Notes: generated from the letters alone by a model not told the origin. Counted from the first letter of the stretch, positions 1 through 9,523 are shown. The stretch is DNA of 64,000 nucleotides from Paenibacillus dendritiformis (GCF_945605565.1 NZ_OX216966.1:3588001-3652000), one strand, 5' to 3'. Translations and numbers: made by a program.

Positions 1-1
1 A

Positions 2-1075
2 CGCAGCAAGGAGGAGCGGCAACAATTCAGATGCGGCCGCATTGTCAGACATGCTGTCGTTATGCTTGTGCTTGTCGCAATGGCTGTAACTCCCGCCCTC
101 GTATTCCCGCAGTATGCATTGCCGCAAGTTACGGGGGAGTATCAAGTCGCAAGCGTATCTTACACCTATATGGACAAAAACCGCATTGAACAGTTTACCG
201 GCACGGGAGAAAACCGAGTCGTCAATGTTGGGTTTTGGTATCCCGACAATGCAGACGGAACCTACCCGCTTGTGGTATTCTCGCATGGAGCCTACGGCAT
301 CAATGAAAGCAACGCCTCTACCTATACGGAGCTTGCAAGCCACGGCTATGTGGTGTGTTCGATTGATCATCCTTATCATTCCTTTTATACGGCATCGGTC
401 GACGGAACAGTCGTACTCGTCAATTCGGAATATATGCAGGAAGTCAACAATGCCAACAAGGGCGTGTACACGATTGAGGAAAACTACGGGCTTATTCAAA
501 AATGGATGAAGCTGCGCACGGATGATATGAACTTTGTGATCGATACGATTCTGGAAAAAGCCAAAACTGGCAGTGAGAACGTGTATCAATTGGTGAATAC
601 CGAAAAAATAGGTGTATTCGGCCACTCCATGGGCGGTGCAGCGAGTGTGTCGCTCGGCAGGGAGCGGGATGATATAGGCGCCGTTGTAAATATTGACGCC
701 CCGCTGTTCAGCGAGCTTGTCTACAATCGAGAGACAGACGACCTTGCGGCAAGCGGCCAGCCTTACACGACCCCGCTGCTTAATATGTATTCTGATAGTG
801 TCTGGGTACAGCTCAATAGCAATTCGACGTATGCGGCGAATAAAACAATTGATGAGCATGGCACAGAAGTTTATACCGTTTATTTTCAAGGCGCCAAGCA
901 TATGAGTCTTACCGATCTGGCACTCTTTTCACCGATGCTTGCCAATATGCTGCAGGGCGGCAGGGCTGAGATTGATGCCTACTACTGTATTGAGACGATG
1001 AACCGAATCATACTGGAGTTTTTCGATTGTTATCTCAAGGGGAAGGGCAGCTTCACTTCTGCGGGGACCTATTGA
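2..1075 (+). CDS. Alpha/beta hydrolase, PAF-acetylhydrolase-like (5' end outside window)
   Basis: Serine hydrolase of the alpha/beta fold. Counting from the ATG at 62, there is an FSHG stretch near residue 73 (oxyanion region), the nucleophile elbow GHSMGG near residue 187, an Asp in VVNIDAP, and a late His in GAKHMS, which together suit the PAF-acetylhydrolase/dienelactone-hydrolase group. The frame stays open from base 2 and reads basic residues then a hydrophobic stretch (LVLVAMAVTPALVF). The gene therefore probably starts before the window with a signal or membrane anchor, and the ATG at 62 is probably internal. The substrate cannot be told from the sequence. Confidence 0.85.
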   Translation, partial: RSKEERQQFRCGRIVRHAVVMLVLVAMAVTPALVFPQYALPQVTGEYQVASVSYTYMDKNRIEQFTGTGENRVVNVGFWYPDNADGTYPLVVFSHGAYGINESNASTYTELASHGYVVCSIDHPYHSFYTASVDGTVVLVNSEYMQEVNNANKGVYTIEENYGLIQKWMKLRTDDMNFVIDTILEKAKTGSENVYQLVNTEKIGVFGHSMGGAASVSLGRERDDIGAVVNIDAPLFSELVYNRETDDLAASGQPYTTPLLNMYSDSVWVQLNSNSTYAANKTIDEHGTEVYTVYFQGAKHMSLTDLALFSPMLANMLQGGRAEIDAYYCIETMNRIILEFFDCYLKGKGSFTSAGTY

Positions 1076-1148
1076 CGCTTCAGGATTAACTCCCCCTTGA
1101 CCTGCTTCCGAACGCAGGCGGGTTCCCGCGCCAATAGGTCCGCCGGAA

Positions 1149-1418
1149 TTACGAGAGCCGCTTCACATCGAGCAGCTCATCCTGTGGCAAAGCCAACGCT
1201 TGCTTCGAGAGATCCAGCTTCAGCTTGTCAAAGCGCGCGATATCCTTAACCGTCATTGCTTGCTTGCGGCCTTTGGCCAAGAAGTCGTAGAATTCAAGCG
1301 GAAGGAAGTCCTCCTTCAACGCCACTTCCACGGCCGCCCCATCTATCGTCGAGATGACAAAGGCGTAGGATTGATCGCGATGCGGATCGTATTGCGCGAC
1401 CGGGTATTGGACATCCAC
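1149..1418 (-). pseudogene. Possible C-terminal fragment of an unrecognised protein
   Basis: A GTG-led frame of 89 codons on the minus strand with ordinary coding composition (for example FLPLEFYDFLAKGRKQ and ALPQDELLDVKRLS) and higher GC than the AT-rich flank upstream. No ribosome binding site precedes the GTG. The frame continues upstream into AT-rich, low-complexity codons, as if the original 5' part had been lost. I do not recognise the family. It could also be a chance open frame, although the composition argues for a decayed gene. Confidence 0.3.
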
Positions 1419-1445
1419 CGTGAACGCCCTGCGCGTAACGAATAT

Positions 1446-1785
1446 TGTTGAGGATATGAAAAGAAGAGAAGTTAAAAGGCTAAGGAAGGATATAAAAGTT
1501 CCAGAAAGATATTATCAAGTTAATCAGTAAGTAGGCCCCTCATGATAAAAACAGTATCGGGTCGGGTCATCCCGTTATCGCATTCTACTTTTTTATACCA
1601 ATACTTTAGCTTAACTTGTTTAGATTAGCTATCGCACCAGTTCTTGAAAGTAGAGTTGCTAAAAAAGTTCTCTATTTTTGGCAATTTACGGCCCGTTCAA
1701 GGACATTGAAACATATGGAGTGATCCCTGGGAATAGCTCCGTTAAGCCCACTATCAGAATTTTTAACATTGTTTGAGGTGAGAAT
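1446..1785 (+). other. Leader of the 1786 gene with coding-like fragments
   Basis: No complete gene. Two short plus-strand frames look like protein tails. One is 1456-1530, basic, ending ERYYQVNQ. The other is 1669-1776, containing IYGPFKDIETYGVIPGN; its TGA lies inside the ribosome binding region of the gene at 1786. The second behaves like the last codons of an upstream operon partner whose body has been deleted. See the findings for the toxin-immunity idea. Confidence 0.35.
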
Positions 1786-2709
1786 ATGCAAAAAATTCGA
1801 AGAACGAAAGTCATTGAAGGCACGGTCGTTCCGGGAATCATTAATAATGGGGGCCACTATTTTTATATTGATGTTGACGTGTATGAAGATGGGATGGTCA
1901 ATTGCTGGGAGCTTGTTGATTTGAGGGGCCTTAGGGATAAAATCCATTCCAACTGGTTGTCGCCGTCTATTCCCGCTGGAGAACATCTTTCTGTGCATGG
2001 GTTGGGCTCATATACGGTGGAAAGCGCCAATTGGTTATTCAATAACGAGACCTATTTCCGACATATTGAGAGCAAAGTCAAAACGCTGAATCCGGAATGG
2101 GAAAATATTTATACGATCACCGCTCGCGAGAAGAAACTGTGCGAAGAAAGAAGAATAGCACACTCCCCGACGGCGACGAATTTTTATGTTGCGCAAGAAT
2201 TGTTTTATGACACCATCGAAGGCAATGGATTTTCCGTTTTTATGAAAGAAGGGGATAAAAACTGCTTAGTCAATCTGGTGATCTACAAGGACGGAGTCGT
2301 CGTCAGGTATGACGCATCGCATGAACAGGCGTATCAAGCTGAAGAAGTGAAGGCATTATTTGAGGAGGGAACCTTTTTCACTTCGTTCGAAGCGCCAACG
2401 GCTGTTTTGATTCCTGATTTGGGCGAGGTTGTTTTTTCGCGATCTCTGTACTCGACCAAGATTGAAGACAAATATACCGAATTGCTCGATATGCAGAAGA
2501 AGCTAAGGGGCGAACAATCCTCTTTAGAAGCCTGCCGGGAGGCTTATTTTATGTACCTGGAGCATCCAAGCGAATTCACTCGCGCCAATCTCAAAGAAAA
2601 ATATGAGCTCGTGCCAGAGCATGAAAGAATGTTCTTGGGAGATATGGATACGAAGGATTGGGATTATCAACGAATCATCTACCGGCCGAACGAGAAGCGG
2701 GAGGTGTAA
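1786..2709 (+). CDS. Uncharacterised protein with two diverged repeats
   Basis: 307-residue soluble protein with no signal peptide or membrane segment. The start ATG follows GAGGTGAGAAT. Two halves share a loose pattern: a beta-rich stretch with (V/I)Y-x-DG-x-V (near residues 32 and 169), then a glycine and an LG/PDLG-type segment (near residues 79 and 213), which suggests an old internal duplication. The last 70 residues are charged and helical. The product is unknown to me. A role as an immunity-type protein is possible because a toxin-tail-like fragment ends 9 bases upstream, but that is inference only. Confidence 0.75.
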   Translation: MQKIRRTKVIEGTVVPGIINNGGHYFYIDVDVYEDGMVNCWELVDLRGLRDKIHSNWLSPSIPAGEHLSVHGLGSYTVESANWLFNNETYFRHIESKVKTLNPEWENIYTITAREKKLCEERRIAHSPTATNFYVAQELFYDTIEGNGFSVFMKEGDKNCLVNLVIYKDGVVVRYDASHEQAYQAEEVKALFEEGTFFTSFEAPTAVLIPDLGEVVFSRSLYSTKIEDKYTELLDMQKKLRGEQSSLEACREAYFMYLEHPSEFTRANLKEKYELVPEHERMFLGDMDTKDWDYQRIIYRPNEKREV

Positions 2710-2886
2710 CGCCTTCAAGGGTGAACGTGATGATATAAGGTAAAAGGATTTCTGCCAGTGTTCAACACCGGGAATTACAGAATATAGATGCGCGGGCATA
2801 GGACTGTCAATCGTCTGTGAAAATGTCACTTGTGTGATCAGAGGCCGGCCTTACGAGGTGTGGTACGCTTAATTTTAGTTTTAGTT

Positions 2887-2916
2887 GAATCATACGTGGT
2901 TTTCCACGGATGATTC
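2887..2916. other. Hairpin upstream of terminator
   Basis: Inverted repeat GAATCAT / ATGATTC enclosing GTGG-TTTT-CCAC. It has no T-run of its own and sits directly before the terminator hairpin, so the two may form an attenuator-like pair or one longer 3' structure. Confidence 0.5.
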
Positions 2917-2917
2917 T

Positions 2918-2956
2918 GGGCGGGTTTGCGTGGCGACGCAGAACTCGCCTTTTTTA
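2918..2956 (+). terminator. Rho-independent terminator
   Basis: GGCGGGTTTGCGT-GGCG-ACGCAGAACTCGCC stem (with G-U pairs) followed by seven T. It lies about 200 bases after the gene at 1786. It also lies at the 3' end of the decayed minus-strand frame at 2954-3172, so it could act in both directions. Confidence 0.75.
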
Positions 2957-3172
2957 TTCCAGACGTCTTGTGTACAGCTCGACGATTCGTTCCTTTACTT
3001 CAATGGGTAGAGTGTGTTCTGATAAACCAAGCCCCGCTGCTCCCTCCCTGTTCGTTATCCGACCATCAGCATAGACTCCTTCCATCTATATAGAATCAGC
3101 AGTTCCTGCACCACGATTCGAAATACACGAAAACCCTTCAATATTCAGTGCCAACCGCCCATATTGTTTCAT
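2954..3172 (-). pseudogene. Small decayed gene with an internal amber stop
   Basis: Reading the minus strand from ATG 3172, 28 coding-like codons (MKQYGRLALNIEGF...) end at a TAG (3086-3088). The same frame resumes at once with an ATG and 42 more codons ending in IEVKERIVELYTRRLE and TAA. Composition is protein-like across both parts, so one 72-codon frame interrupted by a nonsense codon is more likely than two peptides. A further tiny frame just upstream (about 3218-3171) has a good RBS (TTAGGAG) and overlaps by ATGA, as in a phage-like mini-operon. The product is unknown. Confidence 0.4.
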
Positions 3173-3280
3173 TCGTCCGCCTGCTCCCTCACACAATTAA
3201 TCTTCACCATGGCTGGCATCCATCTCCTAATTTTTAGACGAACATGCAAAAAATAAAATTCGCTGTATGGTGATCCGTAG

Positions 3281-3430
3281 TCCCAGGTATTGAAGCAGCA
3301 TTTGCATTCGATGACTCGGGTGATTCGTTCCTTGCAGGATGCGTTCCCTGATTTCTATTTTTCTCTGCGTTTGCATATCACTAGAGGGAAGGAGTTTGCC
3401 AATGCGCTCGTCGGCAATGAGGAAGGCTGA
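3281..3430 (+). pseudogene. Coding-like fragment before the prp operon
   Basis: An open frame after a TAG at 3278 reads about 49 residues (QVLKQHLHSMTRVIRSLQ..., ending FANALVGNEEG then TGA). There is no RBS or complete start. It looks like the tail of a deleted gene and is not recognisable to me. Together with 2954-3172 it fills the otherwise gene-free gap of 2710-3525; nothing else is clear in that gap apart from the hairpins listed. Confidence 0.3.
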
Positions 3431-3534
3431 AGGCGGGCTAATGCTCCGATCTTCATTTTGCTCCGAAAGGGCAGTCCAAGCTTCGTTGAAAGAGGAAAGA
3501 AGATAGAAAAGGAAAGGAAAGGGATGTGGCAAGT

Positions 3535-4428
3535 ATGACCCGTTTAGATTCTCCAGGCTTTCGTTTGCGTCAAGCTGCTGAGGAGGAGCGGCCGCTGCAG
3601 GTGGCTGGCACGATTAACGCCTATGCCGCTATGCTGGCCAAGTCCGCAGGCTTCCGCGCGATTTATTTGTCCGGGGCCGGTGTGGCCAACGCTTCCTTCG
3701 GCTTGCCAGATCTGGGCATTACGACACTGAACGATGTGACGGAGGATGTCCGCCGCATCACTTCGGCGGTCGACCTGCCGCTTCTGGTTGATGCCGACTC
3801 GGGATTCGGAAGCGCCTTCAATATTGCCAGAACCATCCGGGAAATGACCAAAGCCGGGGCGGCGGGCGTGCATATCGAAGATCAAGTGATGGCCAAACGA
3901 TGCGGGCACCGGCCGAACAAAGCGATTGTGAGCAAGGACGAAATGGCCGATCGGATTAAGACGGCTGTCGATGCCAAGACGGATGGCTCCTTCGTCGTTA
4001 TGGCGCGCACGGACGCTCTGGCTTCCGAAGGGCTCGATGCTGCGCTCGAACGGGCGGCCGCCTATGTGGAAGCCGGGGCGGACATGATTTTTGCCGAGGC
4101 GGTTACCGAAGTGTGGCAATATCGGAAATTCGCCGAAGCCGTGAACGTGCCGATTCTTGCGAATATTACGGAATTCGGCCAAACGCCGATGCTGTCGGTG
4201 GAGGAGCTTGGAGCCGCCGGCGTCAGCCTCGTGCTCTATCCTCTGTCCGCTTTCCGCGCTATGAATGCCGCGGCTTTACAGGTGTACCAGACGATCCGCC
4301 GCGAAGGAACGCAGAAAAGCGTCATCGATATGATGCAAACACGCAACGAGTTGTATGAATTTTTGAAGTATCACGAGTACGAAAAAAAGCTGGATGAATT
4401 GTTCGCTGCCGGCAAGGAGGGACAATGA
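3535..4428 (+). CDS. prpB: Methylisocitrate lyase
   Basis: Cleaves 2-methylisocitrate to pyruvate and succinate, the last step of the methylcitrate cycle for propionyl-CoA. It belongs to the ICL/PEP-mutase superfamily. Visible features are the metal-binding DADSGFGS stretch (about residue 86) and the catalytic loop KRCGHRPNK with the active-site Cys (about residue 121), at the usual family length of about 297 residues. The start is either GTG 3526 or ATG 3535; both sit behind GGAAAGGAAAGGG, and ATG is preferred. The TGA is followed directly by the ATG of prpC, so the two are translationally linked. Confidence 0.95.
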   Translation: MTRLDSPGFRLRQAAEEERPLQVAGTINAYAAMLAKSAGFRAIYLSGAGVANASFGLPDLGITTLNDVTEDVRRITSAVDLPLLVDADSGFGSAFNIARTIREMTKAGAAGVHIEDQVMAKRCGHRPNKAIVSKDEMADRIKTAVDAKTDGSFVVMARTDALASEGLDAALERAAAYVEAGADMIFAEAVTEVWQYRKFAEAVNVPILANITEFGQTPMLSVEELGAAGVSLVLYPLSAFRAMNAAALQVYQTIRREGTQKSVIDMMQTRNELYEFLKYHEYEKKLDELFAAGKEGQ

Positions 4429-5553
4429 ATGACAACGGCGAAAAAACAAGGCGGATTAGCCGGAATTATCGCCGGCCAAACGGCGATTGCTACCGTGGGG
4501 AAAGAGGGTAAGGGCCTGAATTATCGGGGGTATTCCATCTACGATCTGGCCGAGCATGCGACCTTCGAGGAAACGGCCTATCTGCTCATTTACGGAACTT
4601 TGCCTTCTTCCAGTGAACTGGCCGCTTATCGCTCGAAGCTGCAGCGCCTGCGCGGACTTCCGGCTGGTCTGAAGAGGGTGCTCGAACAGCTGCCCGCCGG
4701 ATCGCACCCGATGGACGTACTGCGCACGGGGTGCTCGGTTCTCGGCACCATGGAACCTGAGGGTACCGGACGCAGCCAAAGCGATATTGCCGACCGCTTG
4801 ATGGCCAGCTTCGGCTCGATGCTGCTGTACTGGTATCATTTTGCCCAGACCGGCGCTAGAATCGAGACGGAAACGGACGACAGCAGCGTCGCCGGACATT
4901 TTCTGCATTTGCTGCACGGCAAGAAGCCGGAACCGCTGCATGAGCGGGCGATGGACGTTTCTTTGATTCTGTATGCGGAGCATGAATACAACGCTTCGAC
5001 CTTTGCCTCCCGCACCGCCGCTTCTACTTTGTCGGATATGTATTCGGCGATTACATCAGGCATCGGCACGCTGCGCGGTCCGCTGCACGGCGGCGCGAAC
5101 GAGGCGGCTATGGAACTGATCCAACAGTTCCACACGCCGGATGAGGCGGAAGCGGGCCTGCGCCGGATGCTGCAGGAGAAAAAACGGATCATGGGCTTCG
5201 GGCACCGGGTCTATTCCGTCTCCGATCCGCGCTCCGATGTCATTAAGGTCTGGTCGCGCAAACTGTCGGAGCATGCAGGGAACATGAATCTTTATCGCAT
5301 CTCCGAACGGATTGAATCGGTGATGCGGGAAGAGAAGAAGCTGTTTCCGAACCTGGACTTCTACAGCGCTTCGGCTTACCACCTGATGGGCATCCCGACG
5401 ACGATGTTCACGCCCGTGTTCGTGATATCTCGCACGAGCGGGTGGTCTGCTCACATCATCGAGCAAAGAGCGAGCAACAAGTTGATTCGCCCCAACGCGG
5501 AATATATCGGTCCAGAACCGCAGCCGTGGCTGCCGATGGAATCGAGAGCATAA
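4429..5553 (+). CDS. prpC: 2-Methylcitrate synthase (citrate-synthase family)
   Basis: Condenses propionyl-CoA with oxaloacetate to 2-methylcitrate. The 374-residue protein has all the family blocks: [24 protein letters not shown] with an active-site His (about 219), [15 protein letters not shown] with the second His (about 258), and [11 protein letters not shown] with the catalytic Asp (about 310). It is preceded by AAGGAGGGA inside the end of prpB. By sequence alone a citrate synthase is possible, but the position between prpB and prpD makes methylcitrate synthase (also called mmgD in Bacillus) the better call. Confidence 0.94.
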   Translation: MTTAKKQGGLAGIIAGQTAIATVGKEGKGLNYRGYSIYDLAEHATFEETAYLLIYGTLPSSSELAAYRSKLQRLRGLPAGLKRVLEQLPAGSHPMDVLRTGCSVLGTMEPEGTGRSQSDIADRLMASFGSMLLYWYHFAQTGARIETETDDSSVAGHFLHLLHGKKPEPLHERAMDVSLILYAEHEYNASTFASRTAASTLSDMYSAITSGIGTLRGPLHGGANEAAMELIQQFHTPDEAEAGLRRMLQEKKRIMGFGHRVYSVSDPRSDVIKVWSRKLSEHAGNMNLYRISERIESVMREEKKLFPNLDFYSASAYHLMGIPTTMFTPVFVISRTSGWSAHIIEQRASNKLIRPNAEYIGPEPQPWLPMESRA

Positions 5554-5576
5554 GTACTCGTTAGGAGGAATGCATT

Positions 5577-7016
5577 GTGTCGTCACATGTCAGCAATGTA
5601 AGACCTGATCCGGATCAAGTGATTAAGGATATCGCCGCTTATGTAGGCCAGACAATTGATAGCGAGGAAGCGTACCGAACCGCCCGATACTGCTTAATCG
5701 ATTCGCTCGGCTGTGGCATGCTGGCGCTTCGTTACCCGGAGTGCACGAAGCTGCTCGGACCGATTGTGCCGGGAACGGTCGTGCCGAACGGTGCCAAGGT
5801 TCCGGGTACTTCCTGCCAGTTGGATCCCGTTACAGCCGCATTTAACATCGGCGCCATGATTCGTTGGCTGGATTACAACGATACGTGGCTGGCTGCGGAA
5901 TGGGGGCACCCTTCGGACAATCTGGGCGGCATTCTAGCCGTTGCCGATTATGTAAGCCGGAAGAACGTTGCGGAAGGTAAAGCTCCGCTGTTGATGCGGG
6001 ACGTTTTGACGGGCATGATTCAAGCGCATGAAATTCAAGGCGTGATCGCACTGGAAAACAGCTTCAACCGCGTAGGACTGGACCATGTCCTGCTCGTCAA
6101 AGTGGCTTCGACCGCCGTTGTTACGAAGCTGCTTGGCGGAACCGAGGAGCAGATCATGAATGCGGTGTCCAACGCATGGATCGACGGACAATCCCTTCGC
6201 ACGTACCGTCATGCGCCTAATACGGGCTCTCGCAAATCGTGGGCTGCAGGCGATGCGACAAGTCGCGCGGTGCGTCTGGCCATGATGTCGCTGAAGGGCG
6301 AAATCGGCTATCCCTCCGCCTTAACGGCGAAAACCTGGGGCTTCTACGATGTTCTCTTTAAAGGCAACGAGTTCAAGTTCCAGCGTCCTTACAAATCGTA
6401 TGTCATGGAGAACGTGCTGTTCAAGATTTCGTTCCCCGCGGAATTTCATGCGCAAACGGCCGTGGAATGCGCGATTCAGCTGCATCCGGACGTCAAGGAC
6501 CGGCTGGAAGACATCGACCATATTGCAATCACCACACACGAATCGGCGATCCGCATCATCGATAAAAAAGGACCGCTGTACAACCCGGCGGACCGCGATC
6601 ATTGCCTGCAGTACATGACGGCAATCGGCCTTATTTTCGGTGAGCTGACGGCGGATCATTATGAAGATTCCATAGCAAGAGATCCGCGTATCGATGCCTT
6701 GCGGGAGAAGATGACGGTAGTGGAAAATCCGCAATATTCCAAGGATTATCTCGATCCGGAGAAGCGCTCCATTGCCAATGCCGTTCAAGTGATGTTCAAG
6801 GACGGCTCCAAGACGGACAACGTGGCCGTTGAATATCCGATCGGCCACCGCCGCAGAAGAGCGGAAGGCATCCCGTTGCTGGAAAAGAAATTTAAAAACA
6901 ATTTGGAGACGCGTTTCCCCGCAAAGCAAGTGGCGGACATTCTGGAGCTTTGCGAAAATCAAGAGCGCTTGGAAGCTACAGCCGTACAAGTTTTCGTGGA
7001 CAAGTTTTTGATCTGA
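5577..7016 (+). CDS. prpD: 2-Methylcitrate dehydratase, MmgE/PrpD family
   Basis: Dehydrates 2-methylcitrate to 2-methylaconitate in the methylcitrate cycle. 479 residues, the full length of MmgE/PrpD proteins. Family landmarks are [16 protein letters not shown]...GHPSDNLGG (about 85-120), the GYPSALTA stretch (about 243) and [15 protein letters not shown] (about 282). The start is GTG with TTAGGAGGA 8 bases upstream. It is the last gene of the prpBCD operon, 23 bases after prpC. No acnD or prpF is present, so an ordinary aconitase would have to complete the cycle. Confidence 0.95.
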   Translation: MSSHVSNVRPDPDQVIKDIAAYVGQTIDSEEAYRTARYCLIDSLGCGMLALRYPECTKLLGPIVPGTVVPNGAKVPGTSCQLDPVTAAFNIGAMIRWLDYNDTWLAAEWGHPSDNLGGILAVADYVSRKNVAEGKAPLLMRDVLTGMIQAHEIQGVIALENSFNRVGLDHVLLVKVASTAVVTKLLGGTEEQIMNAVSNAWIDGQSLRTYRHAPNTGSRKSWAAGDATSRAVRLAMMSLKGEIGYPSALTAKTWGFYDVLFKGNEFKFQRPYKSYVMENVLFKISFPAEFHAQTAVECAIQLHPDVKDRLEDIDHIAITTHESAIRIIDKKGPLYNPADRDHCLQYMTAIGLIFGELTADHYEDSIARDPRIDALREKMTVVENPQYSKDYLDPEKRSIANAVQVMFKDGSKTDNVAVEYPIGHRRRRAEGIPLLEKKFKNNLETRFPAKQVADILELCENQERLEATAVQVFVDKFLI

Positions 7017-7041
7017 AAAGTATGAATCCACCCATAGGTTA

Positions 7042-7200
7042 TGGTTAAGCCCCAATTTTGTAGACATTGAAAAAAGCCCCAAGGCTGCAAGCTGGCGTTG
7101 GTACTCCACCGGTGTCAGCTTGTTCAGCTTTCGCTGTCTTCTCGTCATTGTGTACAAAACGCCGTACGTTCTGTCCGCTTGAAGTTCCACTCTTGCTGAA
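7042..7200 (-). mobile_element. 3' remnant of an IS3-family transposase
   Basis: On the minus strand this region reads ...VLYTMTRRQRKLNKLTPVEYQRQLA, the typical last residues of IS3/IS150-type OrfB transposases. It runs to a TG...CA-ended stretch (7042-7066, TGGTTAAGCCCCAATTTTG and so on) that looks like an IS inverted-repeat end. The rest of the element is missing: coding beyond about 7200 is the 3' end of the LysR gene. The remnant lies between the convergent prpD and LysR genes. Confidence 0.6.
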
Positions 7201-7212
7201 GCGAGTCCGCCC

Positions 7213-8100
7213 TTACTCAGGCACTTCGTTTTTAAAAAATTCCTCAACCTTTTTCATGAACACCTTCGCAGCCATGCTGATGTATTTGTCGCTGCGATAA
7301 TATATCTCCAAGTCTCGAACCGGCGATCCCTTAATGGGAATGGAGCGAACCCCCAGGGATTGGAAATGGGAGATTAACCGGCTTGGCTGAATCGACCCTC
7401 CGATGCCTTCCTTCACGAGTTGGAACAACGATGCGGTGGAGCCGGTTTCCATAATCGTGTCGATGCTCGTATTTTGCTCCTTGCACCAGTTCTCGATTAA
7501 CTCGCGTCCGTAGAAGCCTCTAGGGTACATTACTAACGGAATCGAGCTTAATTCCTGAGGAAGGAGCATATCCCGATCAGCCAAGGGATGGCCTTCATGA
7601 ACATATAGACAGTAGGTCTCGGTATAAATGGGGATGCGATGCAGCCGGCTGTCCGGCTTGATCGCCAGGCCAACCCCGATATCCACTTCGTTATCCAGGA
7701 CTTGATCCACGATTTGAATCGACGGGATGATTTGAACCTTGGTCAGCGGGAATTGCTTATGGAAATCAATCAGCAATGAAGTTAGCCGGTAATCCAGATC
7801 GGAGGGCAATACGGCGATGCGCAAATGCCCGGCGTGCCGCTGGGTAAGATCTGAAATGGCATGTTTCGCATTTTCGAGCTGTTGAAGGGCATGGGAAGCA
7901 TAATGTTCCAGGATAGCGCCAGCTTCCGTCTTCACTGTTTTTTTCCCGATTCGGTCGAACAGCGGCATGCCAATTTCATCTTCCAAGACGCGAATTTGCT
8001 GACTTAATGTTGGCTGCGAGATGCCAAGCTTATAAGCGGCTTCCGAAAAATGAAGCTCATGGCACAGCATGAGAAAATATTGCAATTGTCTTACTTCCAC
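7213..8100 (-). CDS. LysR-family transcriptional regulator
   Basis: 295 residues. The N-terminal winged HTH (about 3-60, LHFSEAAYKLGISQPTLSQQ...) is followed by a substrate-binding domain of periplasmic-binding-protein type (about 90-290). It is divergent from the CynX-type exporter at 8223 with a shared 120-base promoter region, so it most likely controls that exporter and itself. The preceding prp operon is convergent and separated by an IS remnant, so control of prp is less likely. The co-inducer is unknown. Confidence 0.93.
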   Translation of the reverse strand: MEVRQLQYFLMLCHELHFSEAAYKLGISQPTLSQQIRVLEDEIGMPLFDRIGKKTVKTEAGAILEHYASHALQQLENAKHAISDLTQRHAGHLRIAVLPSDLDYRLTSLLIDFHKQFPLTKVQIIPSIQIVDQVLDNEVDIGVGLAIKPDSRLHRIPIYTETYCLYVHEGHPLADRDMLLPQELSSIPLVMYPRGFYGRELIENWCKEQNTSIDTIMETGSTASLFQLVKEGIGGSIQPSRLISHFQSLGVRSIPIKGSPVRDLEIYYRSDKYISMAAKVFMKKVEEFFKNEVPE

Positions 8101-8131
8101 CGGAGTTCTCCCTCCAAATCATAGATACAGA

Positions 8132-8167
8132 CTATTGTATACATAGAAATAATAGTATTGAACTATG
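8132..8167. promoter_or_regulatory. Candidate LysR operator
   Basis: CTATTGTATACATAG (8132-8146) is an interrupted palindrome of the T-N11-A type. It is followed by a second ATAG...CTAT pair (8143-8167) reaching into the -35 region of the exporter promoter. The position between divergent genes fits LysR autoregulation and activation. Confidence 0.5.
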
Positions 8168-8186
8168 TAAAAGGCAAGACTATACT
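8158..8186 (+). promoter_or_regulatory. Sigma-A type promoter of the exporter
   Basis: TTGAAC (8158-8163), 17-base spacer, TATACT (8181-8186), about 37 bases before the exporter start. The -35 box overlaps the proximal half of the candidate LysR site. Confidence 0.6.
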
Positions 8187-8222
8187 GAATCCATCTTCAA
8201 TGTGAAGGAAAGAAGGGATTCG

Positions 8223-9386
8223 ATGCCGTTTATTTATCTTGTCGCAGTCATCTTTTTTATCTCCATTAATTTACGGCCATCCATAACTTCTGTTGGGCCG
8301 CTGCTCGATGTGATACAGACGGAGCTCGGAATGAATGGAATGATGGCCAGCTTACTAACAACGCTGCCCGTATTTTGCATGGGGCTGTTCGCTCTTTTAT
8401 CGATTCGGTTAAGCAACCGTCTGGGCAATGAGCTGTCGCTCATGATCGCGATGCTGTTGATCTTCGCGGCTACGTTGGCGCGCATGTTCGCGAGCAACAG
8501 TGTTCTTCTGCTCGCTACTGCCTTATTCTCCGGTATCGGAATCGGGATTGCGGGGCCGCTTATGTCAGGATTTATTAAGAAGCATTTTCCTGACAAGCTA
8601 GGTGTAACCGGATTGTATTCGGTCTCCATGGTTATCGGAGCGGCGCTTGCTTCCAGCTTCGCAATCCCGCTGTACGACCGCCTGAATCATTCTTGGCAGT
8701 ATGCATTAGGCGTGTGGAGCAGTACCGCGCTGATCGCCGCTGTATTGCTGCTCCCCCTCGTAACCAAAAGGAAGACAAGATCGGCGGCGGCGGTTACGGC
8801 GACGATTTCTTCCAGGCGGCCAACGAATAAGCGGCTCTATTGGTTCATTTTGTTTTTTGGCTGCATGGCGGCGGTTTTCTATTCGGTAACGGCGTGGTTG
8901 GCACCTCTTGCTGCAGCAACCGGTCTGACCTCTTCGCAATCCGGAATGGTTCTGATGCTCTTTACCGTGATTCAGGTTCCGGTTAGCTTTTTCATCCCCG
9001 TGTTGGCCAGCCGAACAGGGAACAGACGGACGTGGCTCTTGGTTTGCGGTCTATCCGAACTCATCGGAATTGTATTGCTGCTTGCTAACTCCTCGCCATG
9101 GATTGCAGCTATTCTGTTAGGAATCGGAGCGGGCGGATTATTTCCATTAGCATTGCTTCTTCCAATCGAAGAGACTGACAGTATGGAAGAAGCCACATCC
9201 TGGTCGGCGATGATGCAATGTTGGGGATTTATGTTCGGATCGTTGGGTCCTCTATTCTTCGGGCTCGCCGTCGATGCGTTCCATAACTTTATGCTGGCGC
9301 TGATGGTTATTTTGATGATTATAAGTCTATTGCTCATTACGGTACTCAAAATCGGAAACAAAGCGAAAAAGACGGAACAGGCCTGA
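8223..9386 (+). CDS. MFS exporter, CynX/NimT family
   Basis: 387-residue polytopic membrane protein with about 12 hydrophobic segments. The first helix carries INLRPSITSVGPLL, typical of the CynX/NimT (cyanate/2-nitroimidazole) branch of the major facilitator superfamily. The start is ATG 8223 behind GAAGGAAAGAAGG; an in-frame GTG at 8202 would lie on top of that RBS. It is divergent from the LysR gene. The substrate is unknown: the family name does not establish cyanate, and no cyanase gene is nearby. Confidence 0.88.
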   Translation: MPFIYLVAVIFFISINLRPSITSVGPLLDVIQTELGMNGMMASLLTTLPVFCMGLFALLSIRLSNRLGNELSLMIAMLLIFAATLARMFASNSVLLLATALFSGIGIGIAGPLMSGFIKKHFPDKLGVTGLYSVSMVIGAALASSFAIPLYDRLNHSWQYALGVWSSTALIAAVLLLPLVTKRKTRSAAAVTATISSRRPTNKRLYWFILFFGCMAAVFYSVTAWLAPLAAATGLTSSQSGMVLMLFTVIQVPVSFFIPVLASRTGNRRTWLLVCGLSELIGIVLLLANSSPWIAAILLGIGAGGLFPLALLLPIEETDSMEEATSWSAMMQCWGFMFGSLGPLFFGLAVDAFHNFMLALMVILMIISLLLITVLKIGNKAKKTEQA

Positions 9387-9420
9387 GACGCTGCGGTCGC
9401 TGTAGGGTGCAGCAATTTGA

Positions 9421-9468
9421 GGACACTTCCATGTTCCTTATAGGGGAATGGAGTGTCTTCTTTTTTTA
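9421..9468 (+). terminator. Rho-independent terminator of the MFS gene
   Basis: GGACACTTCCATGTTCC / GGGGAATGGAGTGTCT long stem with a short TTATA loop, then a T-rich tail. Confidence 0.85.
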
Positions 9469-9472
9469 TTCA

Positions 9473-9501
9473 TTTCCAATATTATGAATTCAAGTTATAC
9501 T
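9473..9501 (+). promoter_or_regulatory. Promoter of the NUDIX pair, copy 1 of a duplicated promoter
   Basis: TTTCCA, 17-base spacer, TATACT, just before the NUDIX start. The same arrangement, with the spacer identical at most positions, occurs at 27736-27764 before the YwqG-like gene. Confidence 0.65.
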
Positions 9502-9523
9502 GAGGGGAAGAGGTGGCGGACGA

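Noticed and set aside
3227..3532. 101-codon minus-strand frame before prpB
   Set aside because: Its start lies inside prpB with no RBS, and the plus strand there carries a better coding-like tail.
6321..7247. Long minus-strand frame across prpD
   Set aside because: Antisense to prpD, whose family motifs are complete; only the piece near 7042-7200 resembles a transposase and is reported as an IS remnant.
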